Shown here: positions 9,256-17,394 of the stretch, one piece after another
Layout: each line of letters starts with the position of its first letter
How positions within the stretch are numbered: position 1 is the stretch's first letter
Assembly: GCF_046557915.1 (NCBI RefSeq)
Contig: NZ_JBHEBG010000001.1
Location: forward strand, 806,001-870,000
Direction of reading: 5' to 3'
Source of the DNA: JBHEBG01 sp046557915
GTDB taxonomy: Bacteria > Bacteroidota > Bacteroidia > Flavobacteriales > Flavobacteriaceae
DNA: 64,000 nucleotides
The notes under the pieces: model-generated
Seen by the model: only the letters and a program-made list of their open reading frames with translations
Databases searched by the model: none
What the model was told of the DNA's origin: nothing
Program-made: the position numbers and the translations under genes

Positions 9256-9331
9256 AGGCTTTCAATCTATCAGAAATTCGGGCAAGGTATTTTTCTCCTA
9301 ACCTACTGCTAGTTGTTGACCTAAGTGTTTT

Positions 9332-10414
9332 TTATTTGTCTGATAAATCTATCTTTGCCACTTCCGCGCAAATGTTGGTTGCTACTTCCTCCAATAGTTC
9401 CCCGGTTTCATCAAAGCTACAATTGGTAAAAATGCTTATTCCCATATTCTGTTTGGGATAAATCATTAACCAATTTTGCATTCCAAATATTCCGCCATGA
9501 TGCCTATAGACAACCTCGTCCTTGGTCTTTATTATATTCCAATAATAACCAATATTGAAGTCGTATGGCGTTTCTAGAAAATCTTTATGCGACTCTTTAA
9601 TAATCTCATTGGCATCCTCTAAATGATACGCTATATATTTTAGCATATCTGCCATGGTAGAATGCAACCCAACGGTACCGCCCCAAAGATTACGCTCAAA
9701 ATTGGGCATTAATTCGTTTTCCCCATTATATCCTTGTACCAGACTTTTTTTTTCAAACTCGCTTAAATCAAACTTGGTCCGCTTCATCTCATTAGGCGCT
9801 ACAATATATTCCTTAACCAGCATCTCGTATGGTTTTCCATAAACTTTTTCCAGTATAAACGCCATCACTTCAGGTGCTGTGTTTGAATACGCATAGACAG
9901 TGCCTATTTCATCCTCAATCTTAATTTCCTTTAGGCCTTCAAAGAAATTTTGCTTGGTATCTCCCTTAATGGGAAAATTTGGAAATCCGCTTGTATGGGT
10001 CAACACATCTTGTATGGTAATGGCCTTGCCATTAAATTCTAGATTGGGATAGGGTTGTTCCAAATAACTCCGTATATCATCGTTTAAGTTAATCTTTTGT
10101 TCCAATACCGCCTTTGCGGTCAATGTCCCTAAAAATGTTTTGGTTACCGATGCAATTTCATAAATGGTAGTGTCATTGGGTAGATTGCCTTTACCTATTT
10201 CCAATTCTCCAAAATGTTTGGTAATGGTCTTTCCATCTTTGTAGATGCCTACGGATAACGAATGAAATCTTTTGTCTTTAAGCAAAGCGGATGCATTTTC
10301 TTCGAGTATTGATTCCACTGTTGAAACATTGTTCGCATATTGCTTTTTGTTTTTTGCCTCGCATCCAAAAAATAATGATGCTACTAATAAGATTAAAAGG
10401 GAGGTTTTATTCAT
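9332..10414 (-). CDS. Serine hydrolase lipoprotein of the class C beta-lactamase family
   Basis: 360 residues from the ATG at 10414. The frame also opens at a TTG six codons upstream, which I reject because the lipoprotein signal (MNKTSLLILLVASLFFGCEA) starts cleanly at the ATG. The catalytic motifs of the beta-lactamase/penicillin-binding fold are present: SVTK (nucleophile serine in EIASVTKTFLG), Y-S-N (YAYSNTAPEV) and H-H-G (YRHHGGIFG). Such proteins include D-aminopeptidases, esterases and cell-wall hydrolases; the substrate cannot be told. It follows the 144-residue membrane gene on the same strand within one cassette-like unit between elements S0 and S1. Confidence 0.85.
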   Translation of the reverse strand: MNKTSLLILLVASLFFGCEAKNKKQYANNVSTVESILEENASALLKDKRFHSLSVGIYKDGKTITKHFGELEIGKGNLPNDTTIYEIASVTKTFLGTLTAKAVLEQKINLNDDIRSYLEQPYPNLEFNGKAITIQDVLTHTSGFPNFPIKGDTKQNFFEGLKEIKIEDEIGTVYAYSNTAPEVMAFILEKVYGKPYEMLVKEYIVAPNEMKRTKFDLSEFEKKSLVQGYNGENELMPNFERNLWGGTVGLHSTMADMLKYIAYHLEDANEIIKESHKDFLETPYDFNIGYYWNIIKTKDEVVYRHHGGIFGMQNWLMIYPKQNMGISIFTNCSFDETGELLEEVATNICAEVAKIDLSDK

Positions 10415-10504
10415 GTAATTATTTCTTTTCAAGGATTAGTATAGGATTGGTGCGGAGAATTTTTAACCGAAATAGTCTCAGGTAACCAGATATGTATATT
10501 TCAT

Positions 10505-10939
10505 TCACTTTGATTTAAAGAGCCCAATACCAGAAAATACAAAGCCGATTATTAAGATTGCGGCCGATATAATATTTACTTCTGGAAAAGCATAACCAAC
10601 GGCATAGTCGGCCGCAACTCCAGCCAAAATGGCCAGAGTAGACGATGCCAGCAACGCCCAATAGACCCATATGATTCTTTTGTTCAATCCTTTCCAGATT
10701 GCAACCAGCATCAATAGGTTAAAAGCCGCTACGGATAAATTTGCAAACAGACCAATAGAATCTACCGTAGCTAGCATTGGCGCACTCATTGCGTTTATAT
10801 TTTCTTCCTTTAATACCGCATATAACCCCGGCGGGTGTTTGTCCAAAAAGAGAATACTTAGCGCAACATATAGTGAAGGAAAGAAGTTTAGACTACTCCA
10901 AACACTTAAAATGATGGAACCTATTTTTAATGTGTTCAT
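10505..10939 (-). CDS. Four-helix membrane protein, function unknown
   Basis: 144 residues with four predicted transmembrane segments (about 5-30, 60-82, 88-110 and 120-140). It ends in a short positively charged tail (GIGLFKSK). No catalytic motif or family signature was recognised. The ATG at 10939 begins 27 bases before the outer box of element S1, so the leader is short. The serine hydrolase lies 90 bases downstream on the same strand. Confidence 0.7.
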   Translation of the reverse strand: MNTLKIGSIILSVWSSLNFFPSLYVALSILFLDKHPPGLYAVLKEENINAMSAPMLATVDSIGLFANLSVAAFNLLMLVAIWKGLNKRIIWVYWALLASSTLAILAGVAADYAVGYAFPEVNIISAAILIIGFVFSGIGLFKSK

Positions 10940-10965
10940 TTTAATTAGGAAGTTATTTTTTAAAT

Positions 10966-11066
10966 GTAAACAACAATTTCATAACCATTGATCATCTGCC
11001 GAAGATAACAAATCCCTATGGGCTATCCTTTTAACTCTAGGGAGATGATCATAGGCTAGTTGTTAC
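10966..11066 (-). repeat. Cassette-type intergenic element S1
   Basis: The outer boxes GTAAACAAC (10966-10974) and GTTGTTAC (11059-11066) are inverted copies. Inside them CCATTGATCATCT (10985-10997) pairs with AGATGATCATAGG (11043-11055) with two mismatches. The loop contains AAGATAACAAATCC, which recurs in elements S3 and S9, and a small CCCTA/TAGGG stem. It separates the membrane protein from the deaminase. Confidence 0.6.
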
Positions 11067-11087
11067 AAGGTTACTTTTATGGGAAGA

Positions 11088-11549
11088 TTAATCCAAATGC
11101 AACATTGAAGCTTCTTTTTCCAATAGGGGTCCTATTACTTCAAGTTTTCTACCTCCCTTTTCCAACAACTCCCTGGTCGGCATTTCAAATACCCAATTAG
11201 GGTTTTCCCTACCAACAATTTTGTAATACTCGGTTTTGCTTAACCCGTAAACAAGCCTTCCTATGCCGCTCCAATAAATGGCAGAAGTACACATAGGGCA
11301 TGGCTCGTCGCTAGTATAGATCGAGCAATTATTCAAATACGAATAATCGTATAATTTGCTGGCTTCCCGTATTAAATTAATTTCGGCATGGGCAAGACAA
11401 TCCTTATCAGTGTTAATGGTATTTTCTCCTTTTAAAATTACCTTACCCTGTTCATTTACAAGAATACAGCCAAATGGCAAATTACCTTTTTGTTTAGATT
11501 CTTTTGCCATCTCGATTGCCATTCTTACCAATTCTTTATCATTTTTCAT
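11088..11549 (-). CDS. Nucleoside/guanine deaminase-type zinc hydrolase
   Basis: 153 residues, a single cytidine/deoxycytidylate deaminase-fold domain. HAEINLIREA supplies the zinc-binding His and the catalytic Glu, and PCPMCTSAIYW supplies the two zinc-binding Cys. NLPFGCILVNEQGKVI is the conserved N-terminal strand. The overall form is closer to guanine deaminase/TadA-like free-standing enzymes than to TadA itself, because the C-terminal arginine-rich tRNA-binding helix is missing. It shares a cassette-like unit with the VOC gene 46 bases upstream, with no intergenic element between them. Confidence 0.85.
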   Translation of the reverse strand: MKNDKELVRMAIEMAKESKQKGNLPFGCILVNEQGKVILKGENTINTDKDCLAHAEINLIREASKLYDYSYLNNCSIYTSDEPCPMCTSAIYWSGIGRLVYGLSKTEYYKIVGRENPNWVFEMPTRELLEKGGRKLEVIGPLLEKEASMLHLD

Positions 11550-11595
11550 GTTTACGGATTCTTTATAAATTGGTTATAATGTTTTATTCCGTCGA

Positions 11596-11976
11596 TTAAC
11601 TTTCAATTCGCCAAGGTGGGTTTATCCTGTTCTCTCCTGCGTAAAACAAAATCAATTGATTTCCATCAACATCTTTTACCCTCGCCTCTCTCCATAACCA
11701 TCTTTGGTCGGTCGGTGGTTGGTCAAATACAATCCCTTTTTCCATAAGTTCACCAACATATTCATCAAGATTATCGCATTCAAAATAGACATAAATTCCA
11801 TCTCCTTTTGGCAAGTTTTCAGTTAGATGTATCGAAAAAGTTGAATTTCCATTTGGACATTCAAATCTTGCGTAATGAGGTAGTGATTCCACTATTAATT
11901 TCAATCCTAATTTTTCATAAAAGGGAATTGATTTCGTCAAATCCAACGACGGAATGGTTATTTGATTTAAGTCCAT
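11596..11976 (-). CDS. VOC-family (glyoxalase/bleomycin-resistance fold) protein
   Basis: 126 residues, one vicinal-oxygen-chelate domain made of two beta-alpha-beta-beta-beta halves: MDLNQITIPSLDLTKSIPFYEKLGLKLI begins the first, and VYFECDNLDEYVGELMEKGI begins the second. The final strand VKDVDGNQLILFYAGE carries the usual metal-side Glu. The typical His ligand at the start is replaced by Gln (NQITIP). The substrate cannot be predicted; antibiotic binding, small-aldehyde detoxification and non-catalytic roles all occur in this family. It is the first gene of its cassette-like unit. Confidence 0.8.
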   Translation of the reverse strand: MDLNQITIPSLDLTKSIPFYEKLGLKLIVESLPHYARFECPNGNSTFSIHLTENLPKGDGIYVYFECDNLDEYVGELMEKGIVFDQPPTDQRWLWREARVKDVDGNQLILFYAGENRINPPWRIES

Positions 11977-12011
11977 AGTCTAATTTCAGTTTAGATTTTC
12001 AAGCTTTACTT

Positions 12012-12136
12012 CACACGTTATCTGTACAATTGGCGCCGCCGTTTAAGTCATTAATTTAGCAAATATAAACCGAATGGAATCCTGATAGCTAGCGGGATTT
12101 GCACTAGCAATTAATTTTATATGGTGTTGTGGGCAG
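12012..12136 (-). repeat. Cassette-type intergenic element S2
   Basis: The right arm GCAATTAATTTTATATGG followed by GTTGTGGGCAG (12126-12136) matches the consensus of the better elements. The left arm (CACACGTTATCTGTACAATTGG, from 12013) is degenerate. The tip is an imperfect palindrome, AATCC-tgatagctagc-GGGATT (12078-12099), related to the tip of S4. It separates the VOC gene from the DUF1801 gene. Confidence 0.6.
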
Positions 12137-12161
12137 TGTTTTTTAAATCTTTAATGTTGGG

Positions 12162-12569
12162 TCAAGATTGGACACTACTATACCTTTTATTCTTATTATA
12201 GGAGGAAGCAATAATTTTTGCTAAAATTTCGATATTCACATCAACAAGTTTGTTTATGTATAGACATATATTACCCGTTTTATGTTTACCCAAATCATTC
12301 AATAATGCTTCCTGATTTTCAAAACCATTTAGCACGTACAAAACCAAATGCTGTTTTCTTGGCGAAAAAGAAGTTAAAGGCAGGTTCGTTTCCCGCCCAC
12401 TTTCGTATTTATGAACATATTCCCCGAATCCAATTATTGAAGGCCCCCATTTTACAGGTTCTAAATTGGTGATTTTATTCATCATTTCCATAACAACAAG
12501 TCCGTCTTTTTGTCTAGTTTCATTTTGGACAGATTTTATGAATTCCATTACATTATTTGTCGGTTTCAT
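12162..12569 (-). CDS. DUF1801 domain protein
   Basis: 135 residues covering one DUF1801 (YdhG-like) domain. VVMEMMNKITNLEPVKWGPS followed by IIGFGEYVHKYESGRE, then PRKQHLVLYVLNGF and GKHKTGNICLYINKL, are the recognisable blocks of the family. The structure resembles small SRPBCC/YdhG proteins and no activity is established. It sits alone between elements S2 and S3, as expected for a single-gene cassette. Confidence 0.8.
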   Translation of the reverse strand: MKPTNNVMEFIKSVQNETRQKDGLVVMEMMNKITNLEPVKWGPSIIGFGEYVHKYESGRETNLPLTSFSPRKQHLVLYVLNGFENQEALLNDLGKHKTGNICLYINKLVDVNIEILAKIIASSYNKNKRYSSVQS

Positions 12570-12941
12570 ATTTCCCTATTCTAGTTTATTGTCAATTTTC
12601 AAATCTATCAGAAGCGACGGCTAGAGTATTTCTGAGACCTGTTTGTAATTCTTCCGTTTAAGCCCTTCCTCCAATTCCAAATATTGCAAGTATTGATAAT
12701 AGTTTTTTTTTCATTTTATCTGATTATGTACATCAATCAGAGATAGTTATTAACCATACCCCACTTACAAGAACTAAGATAACAAATCCTTGTTTGTAAT
12801 CTTTTTGGTTCTAGGGACGCGGCAATGGATTATAGGAATTGTTAACGTTTTGAGGGAATAGAATTTAAACAGAATGTTGAAGTAAAAAACATTTTTTGCA
12901 ATAGTGGCGCTTTATTTTAAATATGCTATTGACCACTGGCT
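12570..12941. other. 372-base gene-free stretch upstream of the DUF1801 gene
   Basis: It contains element S3 and its hairpin (separate entry). The remainder is AT-rich sequence without an open frame I can support. Near 12901-12940 a loose inverted pair (CAATAGTGG and CTATTG-ACCACTGG) lies just beyond the stop of the DUF4411 gene and might help end that transcript, but there is no T-run. Confidence 0.5.
12744..12847 (-). repeat. Cassette-type intergenic element S3 with a strong hairpin tip
   Basis: The right arm GGCAATGGATTATAGGAATT followed by GTTAACG (12841-12847) matches the consensus. The tip is the hairpin AAGATAACAAA (12776-12786), loop tccttg, TTTGTAATCTT (12793-12803), 11 pairs with one A-A mismatch, followed by TTTGG. 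About 60 bases of this element (12744-12805) are close to those of S9 at 19144-19206, by eye roughly four in five bases. Confidence 0.6.
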
Positions 12942-13451
12942 TTATTCCGATTTACAAGTGAACTTTATATTAGAATTCTTTATAAATTCAAAATCGTCAA
13001 TCCAACTAACATTCATATTATCACATACGTGAGGAATTTTGATTTTCGTCTGTTTCCGGACAAAATCTTTTTTTTCCTTAGTCACTACTATAGCTTTTTC
13101 ATTCATTGCATGAGCAATAACCCAAGGGTCAGCTTTTGAGTGAATTCCATTGCTTGACACTAAATATTTATGCTTAGGATTGGTTGCGTAAATCTCTTTC
13201 AGACAATTTGTTACTGCACCATCAATTTTTTTAATTGGAATGTCGCTATTTTTTAACCATTCGAATAGGTTGTCTTGTCCTTTTTCAATTTCTTCATAAA
13301 CCAATTCTGGAATAAAAATCACACCCTTTTTTCCTAATTCATTTAGTACTTCCCAATATGAAGGGCAAATTTCCGGCGAGTAATATGTTTGCCAAGCTTG
13401 AATGAGAATATTTGCATCAATACAGTAAACTGCTTTATCTTCTTCAAACAT
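12942..13451 (-). CDS. DUF4411 PIN-like toxin of a toxin-antitoxin pair
   Basis: 169 residues. YCIDANILIQAW gives the first acidic residue of a PIN-like RNase fold, IPELVYEEIEKGQD the second, HSKADPWVIAHAM (a DPW motif typical of DUF4411) the third, and IVVTKEKK follows. DUF4411 proteins are usually encoded directly after an XRE/ImmA-type protein, as here, and are regarded as toxin components; RNase activity is an inference from the fold. The start codon overlaps the stop of the upstream partner by one base (TAATG), so translation is coupled. Confidence 0.8.
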   Translation of the reverse strand: MFEEDKAVYCIDANILIQAWQTYYSPEICPSYWEVLNELGKKGVIFIPELVYEEIEKGQDNLFEWLKNSDIPIKKIDGAVTNCLKEIYATNPKHKYLVSSNGIHSKADPWVIAHAMNEKAIVVTKEKKDFVRKQTKIKIPHVCDNMNVSWIDDFEFIKNSNIKFTCKSE

Positions 13452-14623
13452 TAGGCAAGTAGTTTTTCAAATTTTTGGAAATTGTTAATCTGCGTGTTAA
13501 GAAGATTACTTGCTATTGATGGCGATAATGAACCGTTATTAAAAGAATCCATAACAATTCTTGTGAACAACTTACTGTTTTTGTTCAATCGAAGAAGATA
13601 AGTGTCTGGACCGTTTTTTCTTTCTTTTTGTTTCTCTTTTTTTATCTTTTCTCTTTCTAAGAATTTTTCAAATTCATCTTGAGCATCTTCTTTTAATGAC
13701 TTGTATTTAGATTGAGAAATTAAGTTTAAGTTTAAGGCTCTTACCAATAAAGCAAAAGAACTTATGCCAAGTTCCTTAGCTTGTTTGAAAATCTTTTGGG
13801 TTGAATCAAATGTTTCATTACCTAACTGAATGATGATTTCATGTGGCATCAAAGCGTTAGCTGCAACTTGATTGCAAAATAATTCTACTGGATGAAATTT
13901 TGATATGGGATTATTGGTGAAATCAATATCTATTTCATTTGATATTCCAGATTTAGCTATCCAAATATGAGCTAATTCGTGTACTAATGTAAAAAGTTGT
14001 GGGGCCTTCCAATTTTTTGAATTCACGAATACGAAGGGTGCATATTTGTCAGAAATAGCGAATCCTTGTATCAAGTCTTTATCTAGAACCAATCTAGAAT
14101 GTAAATAACTAGTACGTGAGATAAATATTCCAGCTAATTCTGCTTTTTCAATCCATTCATTAATTGGCGTTTTCTTGTAATTAGCTGGACTAATTTTTAA
14201 TGTGTCTAATATATCTTTAGCAACAACCGCTGGATTATCATTTGGCGTATATTTTCCAACAAATGGAAGTTTGTTTTCTCCAATTTCTTCGAATAACTCA
14301 CTAATCCAATTCTGTTTTTCTTGAACATCACGAATTATGAAGAGAGAAGCTGTATCTAATTTTTGAGAATCATCTCTTCTATAATCTTGAAGTGGTTGAA
14401 AGTCTTTTGGAATTTCAGGCAAAAAGAAAATAGAAAAAGGTCTTCTATAACTTTTTGCTAATATTTTCGCTTGTCTAATAGTTGGATAGTCATTTCCATT
14501 TTCCCAAGTCAAGAATCTTTCGGGTGAGACTAAAACTTTTTTGGCAGCATCTTCCACAGAGATTCCAGCGGTCTCTCTAGCCCACTTTAAAATCTCAGAT
14601 GTTATAAATGCTTTTTCAGTCAT
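13451..14623 (-). CDS. XRE-family regulator with ImmA/IrrE metallopeptidase domain (antitoxin partner)
   Basis: 390 residues. Residues about 9-65 form a helix-turn-helix of the XRE class (LKWARETAGISVEDAAKKVL, then RFLTWENGNDYPTIRQAKIL). Residues about 165-290 are an ImmA/IrrE domain with the zinc-binding HELAH motif (FTLVHELAHIWIA) and a downstream FCNQVAANALMP block containing the usual third-ligand region. The lysine-rich C-terminus (EKIKKEKQKERKNG) precedes a short helical tail. It is the standard partner of DUF4411 toxins and probably represses the pair. It is the longest unit in the cassette-like region, lying between S3 and S4. Confidence 0.85.
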   Translation of the reverse strand: MTEKAFITSEILKWARETAGISVEDAAKKVLVSPERFLTWENGNDYPTIRQAKILAKSYRRPFSIFFLPEIPKDFQPLQDYRRDDSQKLDTASLFIIRDVQEKQNWISELFEEIGENKLPFVGKYTPNDNPAVVAKDILDTLKISPANYKKTPINEWIEKAELAGIFISRTSYLHSRLVLDKDLIQGFAISDKYAPFVFVNSKNWKAPQLFTLVHELAHIWIAKSGISNEIDIDFTNNPISKFHPVELFCNQVAANALMPHEIIIQLGNETFDSTQKIFKQAKELGISSFALLVRALNLNLISQSKYKSLKEDAQDEFEKFLEREKIKKEKQKERKNGPDTYLLRLNKNSKLFTRIVMDSFNNGSLSPSIASNLLNTQINNFQKFEKLLA

Positions 14624-14676
14624 TATTTTTACAAAGTTAAAATTTTAATTCAGAACGGATTTTTTTTTCAGCTTGT

Positions 14677-14808
14677 GATTAACAGTTTGTGTATGAAATG
14701 TAGCGTGTAAAAAGACGCGAACTTTTCGGTTTAACACAGGGCCGAACTTTTATTCCCGATAGCTATCAGAATTCGTCTTAGCAATCAATTTTATACGGTT
14801 TTGTAGGT
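14677..14808 (-). repeat. Cassette-type intergenic element S4
   Basis: The outer left box GATTAAC (14677-14683) is followed by arm TGTATGAAATGTAGCG, which pairs with AGCAATCAATTTTATACGG on the right (ending near 14798). The tip is ATTCCCGATAGCTATCAGAA (from 14752), a near-perfect palindrome of the CCCGATAGCTATC type also seen in S2. It separates the ImmA-type gene from the 121-residue gene. Confidence 0.6.
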
Positions 14809-14810
14809 AG

Positions 14811-15176
14811 TTATATTTTCAGGAAATCAGAAATATCAAATTTTCCGTATTTCCAATATTTAATAGTTCCGCTATGAATTTCGCAATTCTCTTTTAATCG
14901 AAAAATAACGGAATTCAAATGTTTTTCAAAATCATTGTTTGCACTTGTTTTTTCCATATCATTCAGGCTGTCAAGAATAATTTCCATTAGAGTTTCTTTT
15001 TCCTTTTGTGAAGAATTTACATTGTCGTACTCGGCAATGAATTCAGCGATTCTATTTGGGTCAGATATTTCCCATTCCCAATCTTGCATATTTTCGTCAA
15101 ATTCCAGATTGAGTTTTTCAGATAATTTTTTCCGAGTTTGTTGATTTGGAATAAAAATTTCTTTGTCCGTATTCAT
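14811..15176 (-). CDS. Hypothetical acidic protein in a single-gene cassette
   Basis: 121 residues, strongly charged, no signal peptide or membrane segment. It looks all-helical apart from a short aromatic C-terminus (IKYWKYGKFDISDFLKI). No domain was recognised. Its stop lies within 3 bases of element S4 and its start about 11 bases from the outer box of S5, so the gene almost fills the unit between the two elements. Its length and charge would fit an immunity protein or regulator, but nothing in the sequence proves that. Confidence 0.7.
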   Translation of the reverse strand: MNTDKEIFIPNQQTRKKLSEKLNLEFDENMQDWEWEISDPNRIAEFIAEYDNVNSSQKEKETLMEIILDSLNDMEKTSANNDFEKHLNSVIFRLKENCEIHSGTIKYWKYGKFDISDFLKI

Positions 15177-15186
15177 TTCTCTGATA

Positions 15187-15321
15187 GGTTACAACTTCTC
15201 GGCTATGAGTAGTTGTGCGGGTTAGTACTTAAATTTGTTAGTGCACATGAGCTGAAAATTCCTAATTAATTTTCAGAGTAAGTGAGATTAAGCAATTAAT
15301 TATACACCTTGTTACAAACAG
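15187..15321 (-). repeat. Cassette-type intergenic element S5
   Basis: The left box GGTTACAAC (15187-15195) plus arm CGGCTATGAGTAGTTG pairs with the right arm AGCAATTAATTATACACC plus box GTTACAAACAG (15311-15321). The tip is CTGAAAATT (15252-15260) with AATTTTCAG (15268-15276), nine perfect pairs round a 7-base loop. Confidence 0.75.
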
Positions 15322-15326
15322 TTTTT

Positions 15327-16265
15327 CTATTTATTAAATTCAGTCAACGGAATGATAACAGGATTAAATTGAATTCCTAAATCTTGTATTGCAGCATCAT
15401 TTTTATAAACGATGTGAGCATTTCCATTTGGTTTTTCATTATTCAGCATTTTGGTAATATCTGAAATTTTCCAACTTTCGCTACTTAACAAATAATTTTT
15501 TCCGTGTAAGCCTTTAGTGGTGCTAGCACTATAAATCCCATCTGCTACGTCTTTAACATCCACCATTGCAAATTCAATGTCATTGTCATAGAACATTTGT
15601 ATAAAGGGATTGGGTGCTATTTTATTCTTAAATAAAAACTGTAGACCTGAAGAGGTTGAATCTTCTCTATTGGATAATGATTTCCCCATAACTCCCGTAG
15701 GCGAAACACTCGTAATTTCAAAATCGGCATTTGGATGTTCTTTTACGAATTTTTCCACTGTTTGATTTGCAATAAATTTGGCTTGGGCATAAGGATGGCC
15801 TTCTTCACTCATAAATGGCGTATCATTTTCGTCAAATGAATCGTGAGGGTTTTTATTGCCGGCAGGGAGTGGGAAATTTGTGTTATATGCAGCAACCGAT
15901 GCAACAAAAACCACCTTTTCAATTGTTGGTGTTTCATTAATAACTTCGAGAAAGTTTTCTGTCCCTTTGATTGTTGGGTCAAACAACTCTGTTTTTGGGT
16001 CTTTAACATCTAACTGAAAGGGTGTGCCTCCGTGAACAACTATGTCACAACCTTTAATGAATTCTTTTAGCTGATTTTTATTTTCAACTTTTAGTGGAAG
16101 AATTTCAAGATTTTCTGCATTCGGCAATGCTTTTAAATGGCTGTATTTTTCCGTTTTGGAAATGTCCGTAGCAGATACTCTGACCTTAAATCCTTCTTGC
16201 AAAAATTTCTTTGTAGTGTGACTTCCAATGAAACCTGAACCACCAATAATTCCAGCTGTTTTCAT
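15327..16265 (-). CDS. NAD-dependent epimerase/dehydratase, dihydroflavonol-reductase-like SDR
   Basis: 312 residues of the extended short-chain dehydrogenase family. IIGGSGFIGSHTTKKFL near the N-terminus is the GxxGxxG nucleotide-binding turn, HGGTPF is the conserved loop after strand 4, ASVAAYN holds the catalytic serine region, and HPYAQAKFIAN is the YxxxK active-site motif. It resembles DFR-like reductases that act on small carbonyl compounds. It is the only gene between S5 and S6. Its N-terminus starts 41 bases before the outer box of S6. Confidence 0.85.
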   Translation of the reverse strand: MKTAGIIGGSGFIGSHTTKKFLQEGFKVRVSATDISKTEKYSHLKALPNAENLEILPLKVENKNQLKEFIKGCDIVVHGGTPFQLDVKDPKTELFDPTIKGTENFLEVINETPTIEKVVFVASVAAYNTNFPLPAGNKNPHDSFDENDTPFMSEEGHPYAQAKFIANQTVEKFVKEHPNADFEITSVSPTGVMGKSLSNREDSTSSGLQFLFKNKIAPNPFIQMFYDNDIEFAMVDVKDVADGIYSASTTKGLHGKNYLLSSESWKISDITKMLNNEKPNGNAHIVYKNDAAIQDLGIQFNPVIIPLTEFNK

Positions 16266-16305
16266 AATTTCTATTTTTTGATTAGTTATGTTTTTTTCAA
16301 ATAAT

Positions 16306-16384
16306 GGCTAACGGTTGGTGTATGGTTAGTTACGGGTTTTGAGCACCTAATTTAGCAATTAATTACACACGTTGTTGTGTGTAG
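16306..16384 (-). repeat. Cassette-type intergenic element S6 (short form)
   Basis: The shortest good copy, about 79 bases. The left box GGCTAAC (16306-16312) and arm GTGTATGGTTAGTTAC pair with the right arm AGCAATTAATTACACAC and box GTTGTGTGTA (16374-16383). The tip is only a short unpaired stretch. On the minus strand the left box reads CGTTAGCC, close to the GTTRRRY consensus of integron attC sites. The stop codon of the gene at 16359 and its last residues are encoded inside this element. Confidence 0.75.
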
Positions 16385-17237
16385 TTTTTATTTCAAATTC
16401 TGTTGATTTAAATTCTTTTTCCAAAAAATCAAATTCACAATGAAAAATTACATTCTCTGCAGAGTTTTTATAGCAACTTTTAGAGAAATTCGGACTTATA
16501 AATATTTTATTCTCTTTCACTATTACAAAATTTTTCGGTTTGTTTATTCTGTCTTTTATAATGTCAAAAGAAATTTTTATTATTCCATTTTCATGATTGA
16601 TTTTTTTATTAAAAACTTCACTAATTCCAATAGAGTCAGTTAGTTTTTTTTCGGCAATATTATATTCATAAGTTTTTCCTTTATCTTTTGTTATAAGACT
16701 AGAAACAAGAAATTTATAATCATAATATTCAATTAATTGTTCACTTTTATATATTCTTGATTCACAAAAAGGGTGCAATATAGTCTCTGAATTTTCAAAT
16801 TTCTCGGAATTGTTTGTTGCTATGAATTTACTTTCGTAATATTCTTTTTCTGAACAGTAATTCGAGAAATAAAAATGAACTTTGTCATTGTGACTTATTT
16901 CTAATTCCTTTATTAATTTATTGTTCTTAAAAAAATAAAATCTTGATTTATTTATATTTAAATCACTCGTTTCAAAATCTAAATTTAGGTCGCATTTGAT
17001 TTCGTCTTTTAAAACTGGAACACTTTCATTTCCTGAAATATATTTAAAAAAGTCCCAATCAAATACAGTTAATTCTCTAAAATCTAAATATTGTTTTTCT
17101 TTTGATTCGATAAATTTCTTCCCATTTTCCTCAATTTTAGATAATAAATTTTTTTCAAATTTGATTGATTCTAAATTTGAATTTTCACAGGAAAACAAAG
17201 AGATAATTATCAATAAAATTCCGATTATTCTTTTCAA
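16359..17237 (-). CDS. Hypothetical lipoprotein in a single-gene cassette (TTG start)
   Basis: 292 residues. IIGILLIIISLFSCENSN is a lipoprotein signal with the lipid-anchored Cys at residue 17. The rest is asparagine-, lysine- and phenylalanine-rich with no recognised domain. The start codon is TTG (17235-17237), chosen because the signal peptide begins there and no ATG lies nearby. It is followed by a downstream element (S6) that encodes the last eight codons and the stop. The AT content is visibly higher than in the flanking chromosome, suggesting transfer. Function unknown. Confidence 0.7.
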   Translation of the reverse strand: MKRIIGILLIIISLFSCENSNLESIKFEKNLLSKIEENGKKFIESKEKQYLDFRELTVFDWDFFKYISGNESVPVLKDEIKCDLNLDFETSDLNINKSRFYFFKNNKLIKELEISHNDKVHFYFSNYCSEKEYYESKFIATNNSEKFENSETILHPFCESRIYKSEQLIEYYDYKFLVSSLITKDKGKTYEYNIAEKKLTDSIGISEVFNKKINHENGIIKISFDIIKDRINKPKNFVIVKENKIFISPNFSKSCYKNSAENVIFHCEFDFLEKEFKSTEFEIKTTHNNVCN

Positions 17238-17256
17238 TTCGAGAGTTTTTTTAAAT

Positions 17257-17393
17257 TACACACAACGGTTCGGCTATGAGTAGTTGCGTGGTTTAGCGGT
17301 TAACTTTGCAAGTACACACCAAGTTGGAAATTCCGCAGGAATTTCCAAAGTAGGCGAGAACAAGCAATTACTTATAGCCATTGTTGTGCGTTC
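17257..17393 (-). repeat. Cassette-type intergenic element S7 (best formed copy)
   Basis: The left box TACACACAAC (17257-17266) and arm CGGCTATGAGTAGTTGC face the right arm GCAATTACTTATAGCC and box GTTGTGCG (17383-17390). The two arms pair over about 16 positions with two mismatches, and two extra bases make the junction asymmetric. The tip is a perfect 11-base stem, TTGGAAATTCC (17324-17334) with GGAATTTCCAA (17338-17348), round the loop gca. Confidence 0.85.
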
Positions 17394-17394
17394 G

